Shown: positions 16,635-24,841 of the stretch, piece by piece
Position numbering within the stretch: the stretch's first letter is position 1
How the letters are laid out: each line of letters opens with the position of its first letter
Source: DAONJL01 sp035405645 [NCBI: bacterium]
GTDB lineage: Bacteria; JAGOBX01; DAONJL01
Assembly (NCBI GenBank): GCA_035405645.1
Contig: DAONJL010000019.1
Span: 1-35,623, forward strand
DNA length: 35,623 nt
Reading direction: 5' to 3'
The notes under the pieces: model-generated
Databases searched by the model: none
Seen by the model: only the letters and a program-made list of their open reading frames with translations
What the model was told of the DNA's origin: nothing
Program-made: the position numbers and the translations under genes

Positions 16635-18053
16635 ATGAAATTTTCAGAGTTATTAAATAAAGAATTAAAAGTATTAAATGTTGGCGTTGCAATATTTAAA
16701 GAATCAATGGAATCACAATCAGCAAAAATTGTTAATGTTGATTGGAAACCAAAATGTGGTGGTAAAAAAGAATTAATCGATATAATAAACAAAATAAAAG
16801 ATAATGAAAAAATTTTAAAAGCAAATGAAGAAGCAATAAATAGATTGTTATCATCAAAAGCATTTTTAGTTGATATAAAACAAGCCCGTGAAGTGATTCC
16901 AGCTTTAACAGAAAATATGATATTACATGCAGGTCCACCAATTGAATTTCAAAATATGTGTGGACCAATGCAAGGCGCTATTTTAGGCGCGCTTATTTAT
17001 GAAGGTAAAGCAAAAAATCTAAAAGAAGCAAAAGAATTAGCAGCATCAGGTGAAATAAAATTTGAACCCTGCCATCATCATAATACTGTTGGTCCTATGG
17101 CTGGTATTGTTTCACCTTCTATGTATGTTTATTGTATTAAAAATGAAACTTATGGAAATTATGCATATTGCACATTAAATGAAGGTCTCGGTAAAGTTTT
17201 AAGATTTGGTGCTTATAGTCGTGATGTGATTAAAAGATTAAAATGGATGGAAAATGTTTTAGCTCCTGGTCTTGCAAAAGCATTAAAAATGAAAGGAAAA
17301 ATTGATATAAAAAATTTGATTGCACAGGCTTTATTAATGGGCGATGAATGTCATAATAGAAATGTTGCTGGCACTTCTTTATTTTTAAAAGAAATTGCAC
17401 CTGCTTTACTTGAAACTGATTTATCTAAAAAGAAAATAAAAGAAATTATAAATTTTATTAATAGTAATGTTCATTTCTTTTTAAATTTATCAATGCCAGC
17501 AGCCAAATCAATTGCTGATACAATTAAAGGATTAGAGTTTTCGACAATAATGTGTGCAATGGCACGAAATGGCGTTAATATTGGAATTCGCGTTGCTGGG
17601 CTTGGCGATGAATGGTTCACAGCAGAAGCAGGTCAACCAAAAGGACTTTATTTTGCTGGCTTTTCTGAAAAAGATGCTAATCGTGATTTAGGTGATTCAA
17701 CTATTACTGAAACTGCTGGCTTTGGTGGATTTGCTATGGCTGCTGCTCCGGCTATTGTTAAATTTATTGGTGGTGTTCCTTCTGATGCTATTAACTTTAC
17801 TTTAGAAATGTATAATATTACTTTTGCTGAACATAAAGAATTTCAAATTCCAAATCTAAATTTTCGTGGCACTCCTGTTGGCGTTGATATTTGTAAAGTT
17901 GTAGAATACCAATTACCACCTTTTATAAATACTGGTATAGCACATAAAAAACCTGGCATTGGGCAGGTTGGGGCTGGTATTTTAAGAGCAAATATTTCTT
18001 TATTTGAAAAAGCATTAATTAGATTTTATGAGAAATATAGCGGCAAATTATGA
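16635..18053 (+). CDS. DUF1116 protein, YlbE-family partner of FdrA
   Basis: 472 residues. Conserved stretches include GPPIEFQNMCGPMQGAILGA (about 100-119), FEPCHHHNTVGPMAGI with a Cys-His cluster at 146-149, LMGDECHNRNVAGT (234-247) and NGVNIGIRVAGLGDEWFTA. Together they mark DUF1116. The family is nearly always encoded next to fdrA and the two are thought to form one complex for transcarbamoylation or ligase-type chemistry. An AAAGGAG site precedes the ATG. The stop overlaps the start of rfaE2. The His/Cys cluster could bind a metal, but that is a guess. Confidence 0.88.
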   Translation: MKFSELLNKELKVLNVGVAIFKESMESQSAKIVNVDWKPKCGGKKELIDIINKIKDNEKILKANEEAINRLLSSKAFLVDIKQAREVIPALTENMILHAGPPIEFQNMCGPMQGAILGALIYEGKAKNLKEAKELAASGEIKFEPCHHHNTVGPMAGIVSPSMYVYCIKNETYGNYAYCTLNEGLGKVLRFGAYSRDVIKRLKWMENVLAPGLAKALKMKGKIDIKNLIAQALLMGDECHNRNVAGTSLFLKEIAPALLETDLSKKKIKEIINFINSNVHFFLNLSMPAAKSIADTIKGLEFSTIMCAMARNGVNIGIRVAGLGDEWFTAEAGQPKGLYFAGFSEKDANRDLGDSTITETAGFGGFAMAAAPAIVKFIGGVPSDAINFTLEMYNITFAEHKEFQIPNLNFRGTPVGVDICKVVEYQLPPFINTGIAHKKPGIGQVGAGILRANISLFEKALIRFYEKYSGKL

Positions 18054-18529
18054 TGAGCAAAAAAAAAATTGTTAAAATAGATAAGTTAATTAAAATTATT
18101 GAGCAACTCAAAAAAAAAAATAAAATTATTGTTTGGACAAATGGGTGCTTTGATATTATCCATTATGGACATATTTATTACCTTAAAAAAGCAAAAGAAT
18201 TTGGGGACATATTAATTGTTGGTTTAAATTCTGATTCTTCTGTTAAAAAATTAAAAGGAAATGATAGACCTATATTTAAAGAAAAATTTAGAGCAAATGT
18301 TCTTGCTGCTCTTGAAGTTATTGATTTTATTACTATTTTTAATGAAGAAACTCCTTACAATTATATAAAAAAAATTAAACCACATTATATAGTTAAAGGT
18401 GGTGATTATAAAAAGGAAGATGTTGTTGGTAAAGATATTGTTGAAAAATATGGAAAAGATGTAATTATTATTCCTTATTTAAAAAATTTTTCAACAACAA
18501 ATATTATAAAAAAAATAAATTTATTATGA
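18050..18529 (+). CDS. rfaE2: D-glycero-beta-D-manno-heptose-1-phosphate adenylyltransferase (RfaE2/HldC type)
   Basis: 159 residues of the nucleotidyltransferase fold: WTNGCFDIIHYGHIYYLKKA with the HxGH-type motif HYGH at 38-41, GLNSDSSVKKLKG at 59-70, KGGDYKKEDVVG and the C-terminal STTNIIKKI. This is the adenylyltransferase half of HldE as a separate protein. It makes ADP-heptose for the lipopolysaccharide inner core, which argues for an outer membrane. Start: the ATG at 18050 overlaps the upstream stop (ATGATG); the second ATG at 18053 is equally possible. It overlaps the next gene by four bases. A sugar-nucleotide gene between fdrA/DUF1116 and a sigma-54 regulator is not a functional set that I recognise. 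Confidence 0.88.
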   Translation: MMSKKKIVKIDKLIKIIEQLKKKNKIIVWTNGCFDIIHYGHIYYLKKAKEFGDILIVGLNSDSSVKKLKGNDRPIFKEKFRANVLAALEVIDFITIFNEETPYNYIKKIKPHYIVKGGDYKKEDVVGKDIVEKYGKDVIIIPYLKNFSTTNIIKKINLL

Positions 18530-19902
18530 GTCTAAATATATTTATTCTGGATACTGATGAAAATCATAATAATTATATTGCAAAATCTATTTTAAAAAAT
18601 TTTAAATCTTATTTTTTCAATAATTCTTATGACTTCAATAAAGAACTCGCTATCAAAGAACCTGATATAATTATTTGCTCAAATAAAATATTTGATTTAT
18701 CAATCGCTGAATTAAAAAATTTTTTAAAAGAGTATAACTATAATTTTACAAAAATCATTTTTTTTTCTGATGAATTTAATATTGAGGATTTAATAACTAA
18801 AATAAAAGAAGGTGTGTACTATTATTTCTTTAAGCCAGTTAATTTAAAAGCATTTGAAAAAATAATAAATGAAATTATTAATCTAAAAAAAATCAAACAA
18901 ACCACTGATATACCAAAAAATGTATTTGATGAAAATAAATATTATGAATTAGACAAAATAATTGGTGAATCAGAAATAATAAAAAATATTCGTGAACAAA
19001 TAAAACAATTTGCTGATAATGAAAATACAGTATTAATTTCAGGACCAACTGGTAGTGGTAAAGATTTAATTGCTTTTAATATTTTTAAAGAAACAAAAAA
19101 ATATAATAAAAATTTCGTTAAAATTTCTTGTTCAACACTTCCAAAAAATTTAATTGATAATGAATTATTTGGTCATTTTAAAGGTGCTTATACTGGTGCT
19201 TATTATAATAAAATTGGGCTTATTGAGGCAGGAAATAATGGTGTTATTTATATTGATGAAATTGATAATTTAGATGAAGAATTACAGGCTAAATTTTTAA
19301 GATTATTAGATGAAAAAACATTTTATAAAATTGGTTCTGATAAAGTTAATAAAATTAATTGTAAATTTGTTATTTCATTATCTACTGATAAAATCGATGA
19401 TTTAATTGATAAAAAAATTCGTAAAGATTTATTTTTTCGTATCAGTTCTTTTGAAATAAAAACTCATTATTTACGCGAGTATATAGAAGATATTGAAATT
19501 CTTTCAGATTATTTTAATAATTTTTTTGCCAGTAAATATAATAAAAAAAAGTTGATTTTTAATAAAAAAGATATTAAATTACTTCAATCATTAAACTGGT
19601 ATGGCAATGTTCGTGAACTTAAAAATTTTATTGAAAAATTTATTATAGAAGATTATTTAAATAAGAATATTGAAGATTTTATAAATGAAAAAAAATATGA
19701 AGAACAAAGATTACAAAGTATTAAATACATTAAACCCGGAATGACATTAGAGCAATGTGAAAAGAGTTTAATTGAAGAAACTTTAAAATATGTTAATTAT
19801 AATATTTCAAAAGCAAGTAAATTATTAGGTATTACATATAATTCTTTAAACAAGCGAATGGAAAAATTTAATATAACAAAAGAAAAAACAAAGGAGTGTT
19901 AG
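18526..19902 (+). CDS. Sigma-54-dependent activator (NtrC family) with degenerate receiver
   Basis: 458 residues: a receiver-like domain at 1-120, AAA+ at 143-375 and a Fis-type helix-turn-helix at about 410-450. The AAA+ part has Walker A GPTGSGKD (173-180), GAYTGA (220-225) in place of the usual GAFTGA, Walker B VIYIDEID, and arginine-finger region RKDLFFRISSF. The receiver keeps an acidic pair (Asp9, Asp11) and Lys103, but the phospho-acceptor position in PDIIICSNKIF is Cys or Ser where Asp is expected. It is therefore unlikely to be switched by phosphorylation in the normal way. It would open sigma-54 promoters; targets are unknown, but flagellar genes are common ones. No sigma-54 promoter was identified in the window. 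Confidence 0.88.
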   Translation: MSLNIFILDTDENHNNYIAKSILKNFKSYFFNNSYDFNKELAIKEPDIIICSNKIFDLSIAELKNFLKEYNYNFTKIIFFSDEFNIEDLITKIKEGVYYYFFKPVNLKAFEKIINEIINLKKIKQTTDIPKNVFDENKYYELDKIIGESEIIKNIREQIKQFADNENTVLISGPTGSGKDLIAFNIFKETKKYNKNFVKISCSTLPKNLIDNELFGHFKGAYTGAYYNKIGLIEAGNNGVIYIDEIDNLDEELQAKFLRLLDEKTFYKIGSDKVNKINCKFVISLSTDKIDDLIDKKIRKDLFFRISSFEIKTHYLREYIEDIEILSDYFNNFFASKYNKKKLIFNKKDIKLLQSLNWYGNVRELKNFIEKFIIEDYLNKNIEDFINEKKYEEQRLQSIKYIKPGMTLEQCEKSLIEETLKYVNYNISKASKLLGITYNSLNKRMEKFNITKEKTKEC

Positions 19903-19905
19903 ATA

Positions 19906-21114
19906 GTGAACAAAGAAAAAGAATTAAATGATTTGTTAAGAGGAGTCGAAGAGGTAATACCATTAGATGAATTTAAAGAAAAAATTCTTGCTGGACAAAA
20001 ATTAAAAGTTAAATTTGGTGCGGATCCTACTGCTCCTGATTTACATTTAGGTCATACTGTTGTTTTAAGAAAACTTCGGAAATTTCAAGAATATGGTCAT
20101 AAAGTAATTTTTATTATTGGCGATTTTACTGCACAAATTGGCGACCCAACAGGCAGAGCAAAAACACGACCACCTTTATCAAAAGAACAGGTATTAAAAA
20201 ACAGTTTAACTTATAAAGAACAAATGTTAAAAATATTGCACAGAGAAAATTTAGAAATTGTATATAATAGTGAATGGTTAGAAAAAATGAATTTTGTTGA
20301 TGTTATTAAACTTGCTTCAAAATATACTCTTGCTCGAATGCTTGAGCGTGAAGATTTTAGTAATCGCTATAAAAATAATATTTCAATTAGTCTTCACGAA
20401 TTATTATATTGTCTTATGCAAGGCTGGGATTCTGTTATTTTAAAATCTGAATTAGAGATTGGTGGTTCTGACCAGAAATTTAATTTAATTGTTGGACGTG
20501 ATTTACAAAAAGAAGAAGGTCTGCCTCAACAAATTATTATGACATTACCAATTTTAGAAGGAACTGATGGAAAATTAAAAATGAGTAAAAGTTATAATAA
20601 TTATATTGCATTAAATGATGCACCACAGGAGATGTATGGAAAAATTATGTCTATTAATGATGATTTAATGTTTAGATATTTTGAATTATTAACTGATGAA
20701 CCTATTGAGAAAATAAATGAGTATAAAGAAGGAATAAAATCAGGAAAATATCATCCTAAAAAAATTAAAGAAGAATTAGGAAAAAAAATTGTTGAATTTT
20801 ATTATTCAAAAGAAGCAGCTGATTTTGCTGCAGAAGAATTTGAAAAAATCTTCAAACAGCACGGTTTACCTGATGATATGCAAATTATAAAAATTACAAA
20901 AAATGATTTAAATGAAAACAATAAAATTTGGACTATTGATTTAATTGAAAAAACAGGTTTACTTAAATCAAGAAGTGAGATAAAAAGAATGATAAATCAA
21001 AATGCAATTTTAATAAATAATAAAAAATGTAATGATGAAGATATCGAAGTTGAACCTGAAATGATTATTAAAATTGGTAAAAGAAAATTCTGTAAGGTAT
21101 TATATGAGAATTAA
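19906..21114 (+). CDS. tyrS: Tyrosyl-tRNA synthetase
   Basis: 402 residues. It begins at GTG (19906) with AAGGAG at 19889-19894; the frame has no better ATG upstream. The Rossmann-fold signatures are HLGH at 47-50 and KMSKS at 225-229, with tyrosine-pocket elements GGSDQKFN at 186-193. A C-terminal S4 RNA-binding domain runs from about 335 to the end (KSRSEIKRMINQNAILINNK). The length and KMSKS type match the TyrZ-like bacterial subgroup. It charges tRNA-Tyr with tyrosine in the cytoplasm. There is no T-box leader: it sits three bases after the sigma-54 regulator in the same transcript. Confidence 0.95.
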   Translation: MNKEKELNDLLRGVEEVIPLDEFKEKILAGQKLKVKFGADPTAPDLHLGHTVVLRKLRKFQEYGHKVIFIIGDFTAQIGDPTGRAKTRPPLSKEQVLKNSLTYKEQMLKILHRENLEIVYNSEWLEKMNFVDVIKLASKYTLARMLEREDFSNRYKNNISISLHELLYCLMQGWDSVILKSELEIGGSDQKFNLIVGRDLQKEEGLPQQIIMTLPILEGTDGKLKMSKSYNNYIALNDAPQEMYGKIMSINDDLMFRYFELLTDEPIEKINEYKEGIKSGKYHPKKIKEELGKKIVEFYYSKEAADFAAEEFEKIFKQHGLPDDMQIIKITKNDLNENNKIWTIDLIEKTGLLKSRSEIKRMINQNAILINNKKCNDEDIEVEPEMIIKIGKRKFCKVLYEN

Positions 21115-21325
21115 GGATGTTGATATAAATAATTTCGATGATTTTCTTTACTTCATTAAAATTACTTATAAACGAGCAAAAATGCGTTTTCGATATTATA
21201 TTTATAGTAATATCAGTTATAAAACTCACTATCTTTATTTAACAATTATTTTTTGTATTTTTTGTATTATTGTATTATTTTATTTTGTCTATAATTTATT
21301 TTTTATTCCAAATTCAAGTTTTTAA
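21104..21325 (+). CDS. Small membrane protein of unknown function
   Basis: 73 residues, starting at the ATG at 21104 that overlaps the tyrS stop; AAGG lies six bases upstream. A basic N-terminal half of about 45 residues (IKITYKRAKMRFRYYIY) precedes one strong hydrophobic helix at about 45-68. I do not recognise the family. Translational coupling to tyrS and the reasonable ribosome-binding site favour a real gene, but it is short and very AT-rich. Confidence 0.45.
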   Translation: MRIKDVDINNFDDFLYFIKITYKRAKMRFRYYIYSNISYKTHYLYLTIIFCIFCIIVLFYFVYNLFFIPNSSF

Positions 21326-21336
21326 ATTTAGACTCT

Positions 21337-21627
21337 ATGAATAATCTACATTTAATTGCTATTATTATTTTAATCATAATTATTTTTCTCATAGTCAAAC
21401 GAGTAAAACAAAAATTAAATGATTTAAAAAAAAATGACCCTGAAAATAAATTAAAAAAAATGAATTTAAAATATTTAACAGATGAGCAAAAAGAAATTGT
21501 TAATAAATATGGCTTTCCAATAAATGTATTAACAGAAGAATCAATTGAAGGTATTACAATAATCTGGATTTATAAAGAAAAAATTATCAAATTTAATAAA
21601 GAAGGTAAAATTTTAAAAATTTTTTGA
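21337..21627 (+). CDS. Small membrane-anchored hypothetical protein
   Basis: 96 residues: an N-terminal membrane helix at about 5-21, a charged linker of about 30 residues (VKRVKQKLNDLKKND), and a small C-terminal domain with the pattern YLTDEQKEIVNKYGFP, then TIIWIYKEKIIKFNKEGKIL. The last part looks like a two-strand meander. I do not recognise the family. It is the last gene of the plus-strand run and converges with the vWA gene, which ends 16 bases away with no visible terminator. Confidence 0.6.
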   Translation: MNNLHLIAIIILIIIIFLIVKRVKQKLNDLKKNDPENKLKKMNLKYLTDEQKEIVNKYGFPINVLTEESIEGITIIWIYKEKIIKFNKEGKILKIF

Positions 21628-21643
21628 ACAATTCCAAAATACT

Positions 21644-23506
21644 TTAATAATTTCGAATATATGAAAAATATCGTTCTAATAAAATAATTAATAAAATAAT
21701 AACCAATAAAATTTGATTTTTATTCTGGATTAAAAAATTTAATCTTAACTTCTTTCTACTTTTAAATTCTTTAATCGTTACTTTATTTATTTCATTTGGT
21801 AATTTTTCTTTTATTTTTAGTTCACTTTCATTTCGACTTATATTTTCTGTATAATACTTTTTTGCTTCTTTATCAAAATAAATATTATTATATTCATCTT
21901 TATAAATAATCTTTCCTTCTTTCATTTTTTTAATTTCATCTTCATTATAAGATAAATAATCGATTGTCTGAATTATTAATGGAATGAACTTATAATTTTT
22001 TAATAGTTCTTTACTTTCTAAATTAAAACCAGCTAAAATTATTTTTGATTTATTTATCTTTTTTTCTACCAATAAATCAGCACCATCATTAAAACTAATT
22101 ATACTTACACTAATTATATCTTTCATTATTTTATACGATTCATTAATCAGAAAATTTACTTTTAATTCTTTTTCATCATAAATCTTACAAATTAAATGAT
22201 TTTTATCTATTTTCTCAAATTCATTATTTATTACCTTTTCCTTTATTATGCCCGGTAAAAAATTATTTATATTCATTTTTTTATTTGTATAAAAAGTATT
22301 ATATTTTCTAATATCAAAATCAGCATCTGTGTAAATTAATATATTTTTATTTTCTTCTATTGCTTTTTTTATGTCATTAACTATATTTTCTGATAACATT
22401 GATGCACCAATAATTATTGCATTATAATTATCATCATTTTTATCAATCAAATTAATAAATTTTATATCTGTATTATTATATATCGTTTGTATAATGTTCT
22501 TAACTTCATTATTATAAATTTTTATTTTTAAATTTTCTATTTTATTTATTACAAAATAAAAATCATTATCAATCTCAAATTCATCTTTATTAATTGATAT
22601 GCGAAAAACATTACTTTGCAAAATATTATCTATTATAAAAGATACTTTTGTTTTATTATTTGGCAATAAATCAATAAATTTATTATCAATCAAATCAAAT
22701 CTTTCATTATTAAAAATTGATAGATATACACCAAAATTATTTTTTTCTTTATTAGAAAAATTTTGAATTTCAATATCTACCTGATATGGTATATTTAATG
22801 TTGAAAAAAAATTTATTACATCTGTTTTTATTATACTAATATTTTCATTGTTGTTAGAAGCAACTTGAATAATATTGAAACTTCTATATTTCTTGATATT
22901 TATATTTTCATAATCATTAAAAACTTCAAAATTGTCTGTTATATAAAAAATATCTTTATTTATTAAATGATTATCTAATTTGTTTAATTCTATTGATAAA
23001 TTCATTACTTCTTTTTCTATTTTTAATTTATCTATAATATTATATAATTCATTTTTATTTGAACTACTTATAAATGGAATTGACTTAAATACCTGATTTA
23101 TTTCTATTTTTTTTAATATATCTTTTTCTTTTATTGTTTCTTTTATAAATAATTTTGCTTTATCAAAAAGCGTTCCTTCTACTGCTTTGCAAAGCATACT
23201 TAAAGAATTATCAAGTAAAATAACTGGCTCTTTTGCTGATAAAATATTTGTCATTAAACTCCTTTCAATATCTAACTGAAAATCAGCAAAAAATAATACA
23301 ATTAATACAATTATTAAAATCCGCAATAATAATATTAATAAATTTTTTATTCTTAAAATTTTTCGCTGTTTAAAATAGATTTGCTTTAATATTAATAATG
23401 AACTAAAATAAATCTTCTTTTTTTTGGAAAATTTTATTATGCTTATAATTATTGGAACAATAATAAAAGCAAGAAAATAAAAGAAATATGGATAAAGGAA
23501 ATTCAT
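21644..23506 (-). CDS. BatA-type membrane protein with von Willebrand factor A domain
   Basis: 620 residues. The N-terminus has the BatA pattern: a first helix (about 8-25), basic loop, FSSLLILKQ, then RIKNLLILLLRILIIVLIVL. A vWA-like domain follows, with the DxSxS metal-site motif at Asp99-Ser101-Ser103 (VILLDNSLSM). A long beta-rich region and a C-terminal membrane helix (about 597-612) close the protein. Bat-family proteins are often encoded with MoxR ATPases and DUF58 proteins, none of which is here. It overlaps the nth start by one base. Function in this organism is unknown; a role in envelope stress or protein quality control is only a family-level idea. Confidence 0.75.
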   Translation of the reverse strand: MNFLYPYFFYFLAFIIVPIIISIIKFSKKKKIYFSSLLILKQIYFKQRKILRIKNLLILLLRILIIVLIVLFFADFQLDIERSLMTNILSAKEPVILLDNSLSMLCKAVEGTLFDKAKLFIKETIKEKDILKKIEINQVFKSIPFISSSNKNELYNIIDKLKIEKEVMNLSIELNKLDNHLINKDIFYITDNFEVFNDYENINIKKYRSFNIIQVASNNNENISIIKTDVINFFSTLNIPYQVDIEIQNFSNKEKNNFGVYLSIFNNERFDLIDNKFIDLLPNNKTKVSFIIDNILQSNVFRISINKDEFEIDNDFYFVINKIENLKIKIYNNEVKNIIQTIYNNTDIKFINLIDKNDDNYNAIIIGASMLSENIVNDIKKAIEENKNILIYTDADFDIRKYNTFYTNKKMNINNFLPGIIKEKVINNEFEKIDKNHLICKIYDEKELKVNFLINESYKIMKDIISVSIISFNDGADLLVEKKINKSKIILAGFNLESKELLKNYKFIPLIIQTIDYLSYNEDEIKKMKEGKIIYKDEYNNIYFDKEAKKYYTENISRNESELKIKEKLPNEINKVTIKEFKSRKKLRLNFLIQNKNQILLVIILLIILLERYFSYIRNY

Positions 23507-24138
23507 TATTTTAATCCATTCTTTTCACAATAATTATTTATTTTACAATTAGTACAATCTGGTTTGCGTGCTTTACAAATTTGTCTTCCGTGTTCTATTA
23601 ATAAATAGGAAAAAATAATCCAATCATTTTTATTAATTATTTTCATTAAATCTTCTTCTATTTTTTCAGCATTATTATTTTTACTTAAACCTATGCGATT
23701 GGCTAATCTTCTTACATGCGTATCAACTACTATTCCTTCTGCTTTATTAAATGCATTATTTAATACTACATTTGCCGTCTTGCGTGCAACTCCGGGTAAT
23801 TGTAATAAATCATTCATATTATCAGGAACTTTTCCATTAAATTTTTCAATTATTTTTTTAGCAGAATTTATTATGTTTTTGGCTTTATTTCGATAAAATC
23901 CTGTTGATTTTATTTCTTGCTCAAATTCTTTTATATTTGCATTTGCATAATCATTTATTGTTCGATATTTTTTAAATAATTTTTCTGTTACTTTATTTAC
24001 TCTTTCATCAGTGCATTGAGCTGATAATATTGTTGCTACAAGTATCTCAAATTCTGTATTATATTTTAATGCTGTTCTTAAATTACCATATTCTTTTTTT
24101 AATTCTGCTATTATTTTTTTTACTTTTTCTTTTTCCAT
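23506..24138 (-). CDS. nth: Endonuclease III, base-excision DNA glycosylase/AP lyase
   Basis: 210 residues, the standard length. The helix-hairpin-helix LPGVARKTANVVL holds catalytic Lys120; catalytic Asp139 lies in VVDTHVRRLANR. The C-terminal 4Fe-4S loop has Cys188, Cys195, Cys198 and Cys204 with the classical C-x6-C-x2-C-x5-C spacing. It removes oxidised pyrimidines and nicks the abasic site. It overlaps both neighbours, so it is translated from the polycistronic minus-strand message. An alkyltransferase gene two places upstream gives this operon a DNA-repair element. Confidence 0.95.
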   Translation of the reverse strand: MEKEKVKKIIAELKKEYGNLRTALKYNTEFEILVATILSAQCTDERVNKVTEKLFKKYRTINDYANANIKEFEQEIKSTGFYRNKAKNIINSAKKIIEKFNGKVPDNMNDLLQLPGVARKTANVVLNNAFNKAEGIVVDTHVRRLANRIGLSKNNNAEKIEEDLMKIINKNDWIIFSYLLIEHGRQICKARKPDCTNCKINNYCEKNGLK

Positions 24139-24383
24139 TTCTCTTCTTCTTCTCTTAATAAACTTCGAATTAAATTTGCCGCTTTTTCTGGGTCTTTCTC
24201 TGCTAATTCTTTATCTAATTTTTCATACTTATTTTTATTATTTCTATCTATTTCAATTATTATCTCTTCACTTTTTTGTTTTCTTTCTTCTTGCTTTTTT
24301 TCCTTTTTAATTATTCTTGAAAATTTTAGAATAAAAATTAAAAATAAAAAACAAAAAAGAAATATGATTAAGAAAAATAACAT
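24120..24383 (-). CDS. Small single-pass membrane protein with FliF-C-terminus-like tail
   Basis: 87 residues: a membrane helix at about 2-20, a strongly charged helical region and the tail ELAEKDPEKAANLIRSLLRE (59-78). That tail resembles the FliG-binding C-terminal helix of the flagellar MS-ring protein FliF, where a D/N-P-E-x-x-A-x-x-I/V-R-x-W/L pattern is common. The rest of FliF is absent. It overlaps the nth start by 19 bases and lies two bases after ogt. It may be a coincidence of low-complexity helix, so I give it as a hypothetical protein with a suggestive motif. Confidence 0.6.
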   Translation of the reverse strand: MLFFLIIFLFCFLFLIFILKFSRIIKKEKKQEERKQKSEEIIIEIDRNNKNKYEKLDKELAEKDPEKAANLIRSLLREEEEKWKKKK

Positions 24384-24385
24384 AT

Positions 24386-24841
24386 TTATTTTTCAAAATT
24401 CAACAAAAATTTTTTATATTCTATTCCTTGTGAATAATTTTTTATTTCATTATTCAAACCAATTACTCTATGACAAGGAAAATATAATGGTAATGGATTT
24501 ATATGCATTGTATTTCCAATAAATCTTGCATAATTTTTACTATTAAAAATTTTTTTTGCTAATTCTGAATATGTTATTCTTAATCCAAATTTTATTTCTC
24601 TTCTTAAATATAATAATACTTTTAATTGTAATTCTGTCAAGTTTATATCTATTGGTAAATCTCCTATGTCTTTTCTTTTTAAAAAATAATTATCAAATTC
24701 TTTATTAAATTTATTTTTCTTTTTTTCGAATATTTCTTTATTTTTGTTTTTAATAAACCAAATTTTTTGCAAGCCTGATTCTGAATATTGATATTTTATA
24801 ATAAATGGAATTATTTCATTTGTATAATATTCAATTTTCAT
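24386..24841 (-). CDS. ogt: Methylated-DNA-protein cysteine methyltransferase
   Basis: 151 residues. The C-terminal domain carries the active-site motif PCHRV at 122-126 with acceptor Cys123. Before it lies the arginine-finger and DNA-binding helix region ITYSELAKKI and ARFIGNTMHINPLPLYF. It takes methyl groups from O6-methylguanine onto its own cysteine in a single-turnover repair. The N-terminal domain (1-65) is poorly conserved, as usual for this family. Its start overlaps the stop of the GT39 gene (ATGA), so it belongs to the same operon as nth. Confidence 0.93.
   Translation of the reverse strand: MKIEYYTNEIIPFIIKYQYSESGLQKIWFIKNKNKEIFEKKKNKFNKEFDNYFLKRKDIGDLPIDINLTELQLKVLLYLRREIKFGLRITYSELAKKIFNSKNYARFIGNTMHINPLPLYFPCHRVIGLNNEIKNYSQGIEYKKFLLNFEK

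Noticed and set aside
19889-19910. T-box or other riboswitch before tyrS
   Set aside because: Only three bases separate tyrS from the upstream stop; there is no leader.
21628-21643. Bidirectional terminator between the convergent genes
   Set aside because: The 16-base gap has no GC-containing inverted repeat; only AT-rich sequence is present.
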